NCBI GenBank assembly: GCA_025356655.1
Contig: JANXRW010000077.1
Span: 1 to 58,987 of the forward strand
Direction: 5' to 3'
DNA length: 58,987 nt
Origin: Betaproteobacteria bacterium
Lineage (GTDB): Bacteria > Pseudomonadota > Gammaproteobacteria > Burkholderiales > SHXO01
Positions within the stretch are counted from its first letter, which is position 1, and every line of letters begins with the position of its first letter. The notes under the pieces are model-generated. The model did no database searches and was not told the DNA's origin. It saw only the letters and a program-made list of their open reading frames with translations. Below, one piece after another: positions 27,980-36,698 of this stretch. The position numbers and the translations under genes are program-made.

Positions 27980-28621
27980 TCACGCTTGCGTTCCCGTCAC
28001 TTTTCCGTTCTTTTGCCTACTGACGCGTTCCCGGGCTTGGGCGACCAGCAGCAAGTCGAGCAGGTGCGGGTGGTAGTCCAGGCCCAGGAGTTCCTGGGCG
28101 AAGGCGCCCGCGGCGATCTCCTCCAGGCTGGGCAGGCCGAAGGTCCAGGCCAGCGGGCCCACGCGAAGGCGGGTGAGGCGGTGACGCCCGCTCAGGCGGC
28201 TCGCCCCCTGCTCGCAGTCGAAGTGGTGGTAGAGCTCGTGGGCCAGGAACACCGGCCGTGCGTCTGCCAACGCTAATTCGCCGGCCCAGCCGCTGGCCTC
28301 GAGCAACCGGTTAAGCGCGTCGATGCGCGGCCCGTAGAGTGTGATGGAGGCGGGCCGGGAGACGTACTCGGCGAACAGCGTCGTGGAACCGAAGCTCGCG
28401 TCGCGGCCACTCTCCAGCACGGGCACCTGACAGGCGTGCGCGATGTCCCAGGGGTTGTTTCCCCAACAGGCGCGCGCGGTGCGGGCAAGCAGCCGGCCGT
28501 CGTCCAGCGCCGCCTGGGCGAGCGGCACGCGCCGTGCTTCCGGGATGCGGGGGTAGTGTGGGTCCGCGCGCAGCAGCGAGGCGGCTAGCGCGGCTGCGCT
28601 GCGGCTGGGCTCGCTACTCAC
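27980..28621 (-). CDS. putative HExxH metallopeptidase-like protein, end of operon
   Basis: A 213-residue protein with a zinc-protease-like helix, FLAHELYHHFDCEQGASR, at about residue 126. The His-Glu-x-x-His is present, and the local pattern resembles small zinc-binding DUF proteins rather than a named peptidase family. No signal peptide or transmembrane helix was found. A ACWGNNPWDIAHACQVPVLE segment precedes it. The GTG start at 28621 overlaps the stop of the HyuA-like gene in a GTGA junction, showing translational coupling. A longer frame upstream is antisense noise. Function is unknown; a similar HExxH protein is at 33493. Confidence 0.7.
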   Translation of the reverse strand: MSSEPSRSAAALAASLLRADPHYPRIPEARRVPLAQAALDDGRLLARTARACWGNNPWDIAHACQVPVLESGRDASFGSTTLFAEYVSRPASITLYGPRIDALNRLLEASGWAGELALADARPVFLAHELYHHFDCEQGASRLSGRHRLTRLRVGPLAWTFGLPSLEEIAAGAFAQELLGLDYHPHLLDLLLVAQARERVSRQKNGKVTGTQA

Positions 28622-30783
28622 AGGCCGGCCCGCCCGGAGACGCCGATCAGCACCACCGGAGCGTCGGGCGAGAGGCCATCGAGTTCGCCGCGGCTCAATG
28701 CCAGCGCCTGATCCAACGCATGCACACCGGAGAGGTCCAGGATGCGCCGCCCAGCCACCAAAAAAACATCGGGGACGATGACGCTGTCGCCGTTGTACAG
28801 CGTGGCGGATTCCCACAACTGGCGCAATTGATCCAGCCCGTCGCCTGCGTTTGCCTGGGCGACGATGGCGTTGCTTCTCTGCAGGCGTATGACCCCTTCC
28901 TGGTCCACCGCGCGAACCGGGGTGCGCCGGCTGCGGAAGAAGTGCCAGCGCCGCGTGTCCACCTGTGCCTGGAACACCCGCATCTCGTTCGTGGCCGCAG
29001 CCAGCCGTACCTCGGCCCGTGGCAGTCCTAAAGACTCGGCGGCAATCTCCAGCGCCTGCGCTTCATCGACGCGAAGGCGCGGGTCCTGCGCCCGCATCTC
29101 GGAGGCGCCCAAGGCCGTGGCGCGCACCCGCTGGGTCCGTGGATCCACCTCGATGGTCACTTCCACACCCGCGGGATCGGCACCGAGGCGCACGACGGCG
29201 TCGGCGGCCTCGCGGCGCAGCCGCTGAAGATCCTCGGGCGTGGGCGCGGGGATCACCCGTTCCACGGTCTCGCGCACCAGCGCGAGGGCGACGCCGATGG
29301 AGGAGATGACCTCCGCGTCCGGCGAAATCTGATAGCGCAAGCTCAGGCGCTGGGCCACGAAGGGGATGAGCGCGGCCGCGCCCCCGCCCTCACCCACGAG
29401 CAGGGCCTGGCCGCGGTCGAGTTCGTACTCGGCGAGCAAGCCCTCAATTACGGGCATGAGCTTGGCGGCGGACTTCTCCAGCAGCGCACGTGCGGCCTCC
29501 TCCACGCTGAGCCCCAGGTGCCGGGCCAGGGGTTCGAAGGCCAGGCGTGCACTGGTCGCATTGCCGTGCGCGTGCCAGCCCGGCTGGGTCAGACCTAACA
29601 CGTTGGCGGCACAGGTGTTGGTGATGGCCAGTAGTGCGCCACTGGCCACGCGCACGGCCGCATAGTCGTCCGGGTCGCCCGGGCGCGGGCAAATCGTCTC
29701 CATGTGCGGGTCCTCGATCAGCGCCGGGTCGGTGAAGCTCGCGTAGCCGAGCCCGGCGATGTGCGCGCTGCGTGGCCCCACATCGAGCAGCGCCTTGGCG
29801 CTCACCCGTGGCATGCTGCCGCCGGCGATGCCGAGCACGCGCACATCGAGGGAGTTAACGTAGGTTTCGTGCCCTCCCACGCGGGCGTGGCGGATGCTGG
29901 GGCGCCCGTTGCGAATGACCCCGATGTTGGTGCTTGTCCCACCGACTTCGAAGTAGATGCCGTCGGAGATACGCAGGTGCATGAGTGCGCCTGCCACGCT
30001 CGCGGCAGGGCCCGAGAGCAGGGTGAGCGCGGGGCGCCGGCGCATCTCGGCCACATTCATAACCCCGCCGTCGCCGCGCATGATCATGAGTGGGGCTTCG
30101 ATACCCGCCTCGCGCACGCTCGCTTCGGTCATGTCCGCCGTGGCGATCATGCGCGGCAGAATGCTCGCGTTGATCACCGCCGTTCGGGTGCGGGTGGCGA
30201 GTCCGTAGAGCCGCGTGATCTCGTGTCCGGCGGTGACGGGAAGGCCCAGGCTGCCAGCGAGCGCGAGCACCTGTTCCTCGTGGCTCTGGTCATCCACGCC
30301 GAAGGCACTGGTCGCCACGATGACCTCGGCACCCGCCGCGCGCAACTCGGCCAGGGCTTCGCCCAAGGCCGCCTCGTCCAAGGCCTCAGTAGTCACGAAG
30401 CGGTTGATCGGGCGCAGCCAGCGCCCGGGCGAGAGTTCGATGTCCTTCACCGCGCTCTGCCCTCGGGCGAGCAGGGATTCCATCCGGCTGGCCATCCCCA
30501 GGACGCCTACCCGGGCAACGTCGCCCTCGAGTAGCGCGTTGGTTGCCTGGGTCGTGCTGTGGGCGATGAACACCACCTGGGTGGGTGCAACCCCGGACTG
30601 CGCCAGCACCTGACGGAACACCGCCACCACGCCCGCGGCCACGCCGCGCGCGTCATCGTGCGTGGTGAGCACGCTGAACCGGCCCGCAACGGCGCAGGTG
30701 GCGTTGTCGATCAGTACCGCCTTGGTGAAGGTACCGCCGACGTCGATGCCGATGCGGAAGGCGGTCCTGCCTCCGGTACTCAC
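28618..30783 (-). CDS. hydantoinase/oxoprolinase (HyuA-like) ATPase-fold protein
   Basis: A 721-residue member of the HyuA/acetone-carboxylase/oxoprolinase group. The N-terminal FRIGIDVGGTFTKAVLID is the phosphate-binding start of the ASKHA fold. AHSTTQATNALLEGDVARVG, MRGDGGVMNVAEMRRRPALT, LSGPAASVAGAL and VGGTSTNIGVIRNGRP are the other conserved blocks. The C-terminus carries a DUF-like domain with VRLAAATNEMRVFQAQ. In known systems HyuA pairs with HyuB, which is missing here, so substrate and partner are open. GTG 30783 overlaps the transporter stop by GTGA, and its own stop overlaps the next start the same way. Confidence 0.88.
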   Translation of the reverse strand: MSTGGRTAFRIGIDVGGTFTKAVLIDNATCAVAGRFSVLTTHDDARGVAAGVVAVFRQVLAQSGVAPTQVVFIAHSTTQATNALLEGDVARVGVLGMASRMESLLARGQSAVKDIELSPGRWLRPINRFVTTEALDEAALGEALAELRAAGAEVIVATSAFGVDDQSHEEQVLALAGSLGLPVTAGHEITRLYGLATRTRTAVINASILPRMIATADMTEASVREAGIEAPLMIMRGDGGVMNVAEMRRRPALTLLSGPAASVAGALMHLRISDGIYFEVGGTSTNIGVIRNGRPSIRHARVGGHETYVNSLDVRVLGIAGGSMPRVSAKALLDVGPRSAHIAGLGYASFTDPALIEDPHMETICPRPGDPDDYAAVRVASGALLAITNTCAANVLGLTQPGWHAHGNATSARLAFEPLARHLGLSVEEAARALLEKSAAKLMPVIEGLLAEYELDRGQALLVGEGGGAAALIPFVAQRLSLRYQISPDAEVISSIGVALALVRETVERVIPAPTPEDLQRLRREAADAVVRLGADPAGVEVTIEVDPRTQRVRATALGASEMRAQDPRLRVDEAQALEIAAESLGLPRAEVRLAAATNEMRVFQAQVDTRRWHFFRSRRTPVRAVDQEGVIRLQRSNAIVAQANAGDGLDQLRQLWESATLYNGDSVIVPDVFLVAGRRILDLSGVHALDQALALSRGELDGLSPDAPVVLIGVSGRAGL

Positions 30784-32066
30784 ACCCGTCCCAACAGGAA
30801 ATAGCACAGCGCGGAGGTCACGGCTACCATCAGGCAGCCAAAGGGCATGGCCGTGCGCAGGAACTCACCCTGCGCCACCTTGGTGTAGCCGATGGTCCAC
30901 AGCGTCCAGGAGTTGGTCGGATCGCAGCTGCCCTGGAACACCGTCGGACCCAGCCACAGCGCGTAGAGATAGGGCGTCGGGATCTCGTGGCCGGCGAGGA
31001 TGATCGACAGCAGTGCCGCGCCCGTGCCCACCACCACCAGGGGGCCGCGATAGATGCTGCCCAGTCCGCCCAGCAGGCCGAAGAAGACAGCCGCCTGGCC
31101 TGGCGTGTGTGGCAGGATCGGGGCGAAGAGCGGCCGCAGCGCTCCGGCGACCTGGGGCATCTGGCCTGCGACGATGATCATTCCGCAGATCGTCCATAGG
31201 GCGGCGATGGTGGCGATGTCGGGGAAGGCGTCGTAGAAGGTCTTGTTGAAGAGGTTCAACTGACCCTGCAGGCTGCGGCCGCGCCCGGTGAGTGCGAGCG
31301 CCAGGACGATGGACAGGAGGAGCGTCGGAATGATCTGCCAGTGGAAGATCATGGTCATGAGCACGGGGAACACCGGCACAAGGTAGGTGTAATAGGGTGT
31401 GCGGCGTCGCGGGGCCACGCCCGCGGTGTCCACCGCGGCGAACTTCCGCACGCCCAGGTGACGCAGGTTCCAAGCGATCATCAGCCAAGCGCAGCCGATG
31501 TAGACGAGCATCCCGAGGAACCAGAAGTCCAGCCAAGGCGATGCATAGCGGATGCCGGGGAAGAGCTTCTCGAAGGTGCCGAACTGCAGCAGGTTAACGT
31601 AGGTGCCGGCGCCGATGCCCATCGTGAACACCGGAGCCGCAACGCGCGCGGGAATGCCCTGGCTCAGCATGATGGGCAGTGCGATGACACCGATGGCGAT
31701 GGCCGCTCCCACGCCGTACATGGAGGTGAAGAGCAGTGCCGTCACGGCGTTGATGGTCATCGCCGTGATCATGGGTCGGTCACCGGTTAGTTCCACCGCC
31801 GAGCGGATCACGCTCTCGGCGATCCCGGTTTGGATCAGCACCTGCGCAAACCAGGCGCCGAAGACGATGATGATCACCGCTGATGCATACTGGACGCCGC
31901 CGCCCTGCAGGATCTTGGCCTGGATGTCCTGCACACTGACCCCGGCGATGAGCGCCCAGGTGATCGCCAGAAGCAACAGCATGATGATGGGGCTCTGGCC
32001 GCGGACGATGGCTGCGACCACCAGCAGGAAGACAACGAGCAGGGCAACGCCAGTTAGCAGTTCCAA
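30780..32066 (-). CDS. multi-pass transporter, ion-transporter-superfamily type
   Basis: A 428-residue integral membrane protein with about 11-12 hydrophobic helices, beginning LELLTGVALLVVFLLVVAAI. Repeated motifs such as GVGAAIAIGVIALPIMLSQG, TMGIGAGTYVNLLQFGTFEK and LGSIYRGPLVVVGTGAALLS resemble CitMHS/GntP/C4-dicarboxylate carriers of the ion transporter superfamily. The GSCDPTNSW segment near the end could line the substrate site. TTG 32066 is the best start, with GGAGA eight bases upstream; frames further up are hydrophilic and unlikely. It probably imports the acid or amide handled by the downstream HyuA-like protein. Substrate is inferred only. Confidence 0.82.
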   Translation of the reverse strand: MELLTGVALLVVFLLVVAAIVRGQSPIIMLLLLAITWALIAGVSVQDIQAKILQGGGVQYASAVIIIVFGAWFAQVLIQTGIAESVIRSAVELTGDRPMITAMTINAVTALLFTSMYGVGAAIAIGVIALPIMLSQGIPARVAAPVFTMGIGAGTYVNLLQFGTFEKLFPGIRYASPWLDFWFLGMLVYIGCAWLMIAWNLRHLGVRKFAAVDTAGVAPRRRTPYYTYLVPVFPVLMTMIFHWQIIPTLLLSIVLALALTGRGRSLQGQLNLFNKTFYDAFPDIATIAALWTICGMIIVAGQMPQVAGALRPLFAPILPHTPGQAAVFFGLLGGLGSIYRGPLVVVGTGAALLSIILAGHEIPTPYLYALWLGPTVFQGSCDPTNSWTLWTIGYTKVAQGEFLRTAMPFGCLMVAVTSALCYFLLGRV

Positions 32067-32097
32067 GGATGGGTCTCCAGGCCCGCGCGTGGCGCGC

Positions 32098-32400
32098 TCA
32101 GATCGCGGGCGCCCCCAGGCGGCCGTAGTGTTCCACCGTGGGAAAGGGGTTGTAGAAGTGGTGCAACAGGGACTTCCATTCCAGGTAACGGGGCGAGCCG
32201 CGGAAGCCCTCGGTGTGATCCGCCAGGCGAGCCCAGTGCACCAGCAGAAGGTAGCGAGAATGCTTTTCCAGGCAGCGGCGTAACTCATGTCCAAGGTAAC
32301 CGGGCGACGCAGCCAGCAGCGGGCCAGCCCGGGCAAAGGCTGCCTCGAAGGCCCCCTCCTGCCCGGGCCGGACGTCCAACACTGCCACCTCCAGGATCAA
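32098..32400 (-). CDS. antibiotic biosynthesis monooxygenase (ABM)-like protein
   Basis: A 100-residue dimeric alpha/beta barrel protein of the ABM superfamily. Typical are LEVAVLDVRPGQEGAFEAAF, GYLGHELRRCLEKHSRYLLL and HWARLADHTEGFRGSPRYLE, with a final YNPFPTVEHYG. The start appears to be TTG 32400, giving the standard (M)ILEVAVL opening. These proteins act as small cofactor-free oxygenases, isomerases or decyclising enzymes. It lies between the dioxygenase and transporter genes, 22 bases after the first and 31 before the second, consistent with one operon. Confidence 0.85.
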   Translation of the reverse strand: MILEVAVLDVRPGQEGAFEAAFARAGPLLAASPGYLGHELRRCLEKHSRYLLLVHWARLADHTEGFRGSPRYLEWKSLLHHFYNPFPTVEHYGRLGAPAI

Positions 32401-32422
32401 GGGAGCATCTTCGGCGCCAGGG

Positions 32423-33283
32423 TCATGGCGCCTTGCCCGTGCCGCGGAAGAGGATACGGTTGGCTTCCTCGGTGATGTGGCGGTGCGCCCCTAACTCGGC
32501 CTCGCCAAGGTCCACGCGAGGGCGAGGCTCTTCCAGGAAGTGGTGATAGCGATCCACGCCGCGCACGAGCGTGGCGTAGTCGCGCTCGCCTTCGGTCTGG
32601 CGCAGGTAGGTGGGTATATAGCGGATCGCCAGACCGATGCGGCGGTCCGGTCCACGGTTGGGTTCAGAGCCGTGCACGATGCGTACGTGGTGCAAGGAGA
32701 ATTCGCCCGGGGCGAGTTCGATGTCCACCGCCCGGCGCTCGTCCACTTCCACCTGGACCTCCTGCCCGCGGGTCAGGAGGTTGTCCTGGGCGAAGGTGTC
32801 ACGATGGGGCAACTGGTCCACACGGTGGGTGCCGGGCAACACGCGCATGGCGCCGCTTGCCCGATTGCTCACGCTCAAGGCCACCCAGGCGGTTACGACG
32901 TCGGGGTGGGACAGACCCCAGTAGGTGGAGTCCTGGTGCCAGGAAATGTATGCCCGCTCCCCCGGCTCCTTGATAAAAAAGCTCGTCCCCCACACCAGAA
33001 GGTCGGGACCCAGGAGGTCCTCGGCGGCGTTCACGATCTGCGGGTGGCGGATCAATGCATCCGCCCAGGTAAGGACCAAGTGCGGTTTCGTCCGCAGCAT
33101 GGTGCGCATGACCGGCCCCCTGCGTGCCTCCACCGCCTCCAGGCGTGTGCGCAATTCCGCTGCCTGGGACGTCTCCAGCGCGCGCAGCGGGAAGTGATAG
33201 CCCTCGTCATGAAAGGCCTCGACCTGCGCCCGGGTGAGGCAAAGCGGCGGGCGTTCGACGGGGATTGCCAGGGCGTTGTTCAT
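32423..33283 (-). CDS. phytanoyl-CoA dioxygenase-family protein
   Basis: A 286-residue Fe(II)/2-oxoglutarate oxygenase. The iron-binding HxD is in SWHQDSTYWG and the distal His in IVHGSEPNRGPDRRIGLAIR, where the Arg also binds 2-oxoglutarate. N-terminal EAFHDEGYHFPLRALE is typical of the family. ATG 33283 has a GAGG site and opens directly with MNNALAIPVERPPLCL. It is the first gene of the minus-strand operon ending at 27980. Family members hydroxylate varied substrates, so the true substrate is unknown. A strong promoter with an operator-like dyad is at 33396-33435. Confidence 0.9.
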   Translation of the reverse strand: MNNALAIPVERPPLCLTRAQVEAFHDEGYHFPLRALETSQAAELRTRLEAVEARRGPVMRTMLRTKPHLVLTWADALIRHPQIVNAAEDLLGPDLLVWGTSFFIKEPGERAYISWHQDSTYWGLSHPDVVTAWVALSVSNRASGAMRVLPGTHRVDQLPHRDTFAQDNLLTRGQEVQVEVDERRAVDIELAPGEFSLHHVRIVHGSEPNRGPDRRIGLAIRYIPTYLRQTEGERDYATLVRGVDRYHHFLEEPRPRVDLGEAELGAHRHITEEANRILFRGTGKAP

Positions 33284-33395
33284 GGGAGTACCTCTGTGGC
33301 GGCAAGCTGCACTGCAGCAGGCAGGCCCCGGCCGGGCCTGCATTCGGGTGTGCGTTCGCAGCAGACCAAGTGTCCTCCTACCTTGCTGTTAGAAC

Positions 33396-33435
33396 ATTGT
33401 TTTTACAATATAAAAAGGTGAGCGCCGGGTGTCAA
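33396..33435 (-). promoter_or_regulatory. near-consensus promoter with operator-like dyad
   Basis: Minus strand: TTGACA (33435-33430), 17 bases, TATATT (33412-33407). Overlapping the -10 box and start point is the dyad ATTGTAAAAACAAT (33396-33409 on the plus strand: ATTGT, four T, ACAAT). It drives the dioxygenase operon and is probably repressed at the dyad. Confidence 0.65.
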
Positions 33436-33492
33436 CCCGCGCGCTCGGCACGCACCGGTGCGCGACCCGTCGCCAGGGGGCGATCGGGTCGG

Positions 33493-33873
33493 TCAATAGA
33501 CCCTGGGGTAGGGGTTGTAGACGCGCGTGAGCGAGTTGTTCGCCCGGAGGTATAGGTTCTGCACCTGGTAGGCGCGCGCCTCATTGCGGTAGAAGGTGCG
33601 GCTGTCCACGGCGCGGGGACAGCGCTGCTGGGCGTAGTGGGTGAGTTCGTGAGCGAGGATGGCTCGCCCCTCCACGGTCTCCAGGTTCACCGACTCTTCC
33701 AAGTAGACCTCGCCATCGAGGCACAGGCCTTTCAGGTTCGTGGCGCCCGTGGCCAAGCCTGCCACCTGCGCCAGGGCTTCTTTGGAGAGCACGTGGATTT
33801 CGGGCAGGGTCTGGGGCAGGTGGACGCCCAGGGAGGCCAGGAACATCGCCAAATGGGCAATCACCGCGTTCAT
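33493..33873 (-). CDS. HExxH metallopeptidase-like protein (DUF6647-like)
   Basis: A 126-residue protein with a zinc-protease motif AILAHELTHYAQQRCPR near residue 78. The N-terminus (MNAVIAHLAMFLASLGVHLP) is amphipathic rather than a clear signal peptide. The middle, LKGLCLDGEVYLEESVNLET, fits small zinc-dependent DUF proteins of gammaproteobacterial and betaproteobacterial genomes; my recollection of the DUF6647 label should be checked. It ends SLTRVYNPYPRVY. It lies upstream of, and in the same direction as, the dioxygenase operon, but the strong promoter at 33396-33435 separates them. Peptidase activity is inferred from the motif only. Confidence 0.75.
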   Translation of the reverse strand: MNAVIAHLAMFLASLGVHLPQTLPEIHVLSKEALAQVAGLATGATNLKGLCLDGEVYLEESVNLETVEGRAILAHELTHYAQQRCPRAVDSRTFYRNEARAYQVQNLYLRANNSLTRVYNPYPRVY

Positions 33874-34018
33874 GGTCCGCCGTCCTCCCTTGGGGGCCGC
33901 CCGGGAAGGGATGCCACTGGTTCAGGTTAGCCCAGGGCGGCGGCCCAGGGCAAGCCTCGTCGTTCAACCCCGTCCATGCGCGGTAAGGGGGCGTCCCTGG
34001 GGCAGCGCCGAGCGGTTA

Positions 34019-34066
34019 GAATACAAAAAGGAATACAAGAATGAATACAACGTGGGATACAACATC
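34019..34066. repeat. four tandem 12-bp repeats upstream of amt
   Basis: Units GAATACAAAAAG, GAATACAAGAAT, GAATACAACGTG and GGATACAACATC abut exactly. The first eight bases (GAATACAA) are conserved and the last four vary, the shape of an array of regulator half-sites. It lies 70-120 bases before the Amt start in AT-rich DNA. Confidence 0.75.
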
Positions 34067-34136
34067 CGCGGGCCATCAATGAGTCACAAAAACAAGGCGC
34101 GGCCGCGCTCTTGTTCAACGGGGGGCAGAAGGGGCT

Positions 34137-35339
34137 ATGGACGACCTGAAATCCGGCGCTGATGCGCTGTTTATCTTACTCGGCGCCATCATGATCCTGG
34201 CCATGCACGCGGGCTTCGCGTTCCTGGAACTGGGTACGGTACGTCACAAGAACCAAGTCAACGCCCTAGTGAAGATCCTGGTGGACTTTGCCGTGTCCAC
34301 CATCGCTTACTTCTTCGTGGGCTACAGTGTCGCCTACGGTATCTCTTTCTTCGGCACCGCCGAGGCGCTGAGCGCGAAGCATGGCTTTGAACTGGTGAAG
34401 TTCTTCTTTCTGCTCACCTTCGCCGCGGCGATCCCGGCCATTGTCTCCGGGGGCATCGCCGAGCGTGCTCGCCTGGGGCCGCAACTGGTCGCCACGGCGA
34501 TCCTCGTGGGGGTGCTCTACCCGCTCTTCGAGGGCATTGCCTGGAATCACCTCTTTGGCGTGCAGGCTGCGCTGAAGTCCGCCTTTGGTGAGGAGTTCCA
34601 CGACTTCGCGGGTTCGGTGGTGGTGCACGCCATGGGCGGCTGGGTCGCGCTGCCGGCGGTGCTGCTGCTGGGCGCCCGCCGCGGTCGCTACCGCGGGGAC
34701 GGCGCGGTGGCTTCGCACCCGCCTTCATCCATTCCCTTCCTCGCCCTGGGGGCCTGGATCCTCTGCGTGGGCTGGTTCGGCTTCAACGTGATGAGTGCGC
34801 AGACCTTGGACAAGATGAACGGCTTGGTCGCTGTGAACTCGCTCATGGCCATGGTGGGGGGAACCCTGGTGGCGGTGTTGTTGGGGCGCAACGATCCCGG
34901 CTTCGCCTACAACGGGCCACTCGCCGGGTTGGTGGCGGTCTGCGCCGGCTCGGATGTGATGCAGCCCGTGGGCGCCTTGGTCACCGGCGGTATTGCCGGC
35001 GCGCTCTTCGTCGTGAGTTTTTCGCTCGCCCAGACGCGCTGGAAGATCGACGACGTGCTCGGGGTCTGGCCTCTGCACGGCCTGTGTGGGGCCTGGGGCG
35101 GAGTCGCCGCCGGAATCTTCGGCCGGCCCCTGCTCGGCGGTCTGGGGGGCGTGTCGCTGGCGGCCCAACTCGCGGGCACGGCCCTTGGCGTGGCCATTGC
35201 GCTCGCCGGGAGCTTCCTGGTCTACGGCTCGCTCAAGGCCTTGGTGGGGCTGCGCCTTACTGCGGAGCAGGAGTTCGAAGGCGCCGACTTGGCTATCCAC
35301 CGCATCGGCTCGAGTCCCGAACGCGAAACGCCCTGGTAG
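34137..35339 (+). CDS. amt: ammonium transporter, Amt family
   Basis: A 400-residue channel with 11 predicted helices. It starts without a cleavable signal (LFILLGAIMILAMHAGFAFL). The pore-lining histidines are in VVVHAMGGW and PLHGLCGAWGG. Other conserved parts are SGGIAERARL, GWFGFNVMSAQTLD, NGPLAGLVAVCAGSDVMQP and the C-terminal GLRLTAEQEFEGADLAIHRI, which contacts PII proteins. No glnK gene is adjacent, unlike the usual amt-glnK pair. ATG 34137 has AAGGGG just upstream. The array of 12-bp repeats ahead of it may control expression. Confidence 0.93.
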   Translation: MDDLKSGADALFILLGAIMILAMHAGFAFLELGTVRHKNQVNALVKILVDFAVSTIAYFFVGYSVAYGISFFGTAEALSAKHGFELVKFFFLLTFAAAIPAIVSGGIAERARLGPQLVATAILVGVLYPLFEGIAWNHLFGVQAALKSAFGEEFHDFAGSVVVHAMGGWVALPAVLLLGARRGRYRGDGAVASHPPSSIPFLALGAWILCVGWFGFNVMSAQTLDKMNGLVAVNSLMAMVGGTLVAVLLGRNDPGFAYNGPLAGLVAVCAGSDVMQPVGALVTGGIAGALFVVSFSLAQTRWKIDDVLGVWPLHGLCGAWGGVAAGIFGRPLLGGLGGVSLAAQLAGTALGVAIALAGSFLVYGSLKALVGLRLTAEQEFEGADLAIHRIGSSPERETPW

Positions 35340-35444
35340 GTCCGCCGGGCCAACGGCGGAGCAACGAGCGACGCAGCTACCCTGTTGTACACTTCCTCAT
35401 CCACGGAGCACCGGGCGGTCCGGTGCCCAGCCAGGAGCCGCGGC

Positions 35445-36584
35445 ATGCAACCAGGTAGGGCAGGGCGCTATTTTCGGGAAGTCCAGCGCAGGGAATTTCT
35501 GCGCTTGGCCGGCGCGGGCCTAGCGGGGCTGGGCACGGGGCTTGGCGCGGGTGCCGCTGGCGCAGCCACGTCGAGTTCGGTCGACGGAATCTTCGAACTG
35601 GGCGACCTTGTCCTCGAATGCGGCCGCACCCTGCGCGAGGCGAAGATCGCCTACCGGACCCACGGCGTGTTGAACGCGGACGGCAGCAACGCTGTCCTCT
35701 ACCCGACCCCTTACAGCGCACACCACGGTGACATCGAGTGGCTCATCGGTCCGGGGCGAGCGCTCGATCCCGCCCGGTACTTCATCATCGTGGCGGATAT
35801 GCTCGGCAACGGGCTGTCCTCGTCGCCTAGCAACACGGCACCTCCCCAGGACCGCGCGCGGTTCCCGGCGGTGTCCATCCGGGACAACGTCGCAGCGCAG
35901 CACGCTCTGGTGACGCGAGGCCTGAGCGTCGCGCGTCTTGCGCTGGTGGTCGGCTGGTCCATGGGGGCGCAGCAATCCTACCAGTGGGCAGTGAGTCACC
36001 CGTCCCTTGTGGAGCGCGTGGCGGCCTTCTGCGGGACGGCGCGTACCACGCCCCACAACTTGGTCTTCCTCGAGGGCTTGCGCGCGGCGCTCACCGCCGA
36101 TGCCGCTTGGCAGGAGGGCTGGTATGAGCGGGCCCCGGCCAGGGGTTTGCGGGCCTTCGCGCGCGTCTATGCGGGATGGGGTTTCTCGCAACCGTTCTAC
36201 CGGCAGGAACTCTTCCGCGGCCTCGGGTTTTCTTCGCTAGAGGATTTCCTCGTGGGATTCTGGGAGCGGCGTTTCCTGCGCCGTGACGCCAATAATCTGC
36301 TCACCATGCTCGACACCTGGGCGGGCAACGACGTCGGGGCGACGCCGGGCTTTGGCGGCAGCCTCGAGCGCGCGCTGGGATCCATCCGCGCACGCACCCT
36401 GGTAATGCCCGGGCAGACGGATCTTTATTTCACGCCGGAGGATTGCGAGCGCGACGCCCGCTTGATCCCTGGCGCGCGCTTCCAGGTGATTCCCTCCGTG
36501 TGGGGCCATCAGGCGGGAAATGGGCTGAACGCGGCAGACGCGAGTTTCATCAGCGCCCAGATCCGCACGCTCCTCGAGGCCTAG
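35445..36584 (+). CDS. Tat-exported alpha/beta hydrolase of the MetX-like group
   Basis: A 379-residue protein with a twin-arginine leader (QRREFLRLAGAGLAGLGTGL) and cut near GAAGAA. The fold resembles homoserine O-acetyltransferase: YRTHGVLNADGSNAVLYPTP, nucleophile elbow GWSMGAQQSYQW, Asp in MPGQTDLYFTPED and His in VWGHQAGNG. MetX enzymes are cytoplasmic, so an exported relative is probably an esterase or other hydrolase. ATG 35445 has AGGAG eight bases upstream; a longer in-frame start (35385) adds only poor sequence. No methionine genes are nearby. Confidence 0.85.
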   Translation: MQPGRAGRYFREVQRREFLRLAGAGLAGLGTGLGAGAAGAATSSSVDGIFELGDLVLECGRTLREAKIAYRTHGVLNADGSNAVLYPTPYSAHHGDIEWLIGPGRALDPARYFIIVADMLGNGLSSSPSNTAPPQDRARFPAVSIRDNVAAQHALVTRGLSVARLALVVGWSMGAQQSYQWAVSHPSLVERVAAFCGTARTTPHNLVFLEGLRAALTADAAWQEGWYERAPARGLRAFARVYAGWGFSQPFYRQELFRGLGFSSLEDFLVGFWERRFLRRDANNLLTMLDTWAGNDVGATPGFGGSLERALGSIRARTLVMPGQTDLYFTPEDCERDARLIPGARFQVIPSVWGHQAGNGLNAADASFISAQIRTLLEA

Positions 36585-36698
36585 CTCCTCTTAATTGGTG
36601 CAGCGCAGGTGTCTTGTTTCCGCTAGGATGCGCCTTTGCTCCGACGGGCCACCCCGCCGCGGGCCCCTGCGTACTCCGCGTCCTCCGGCAGAACCCCC

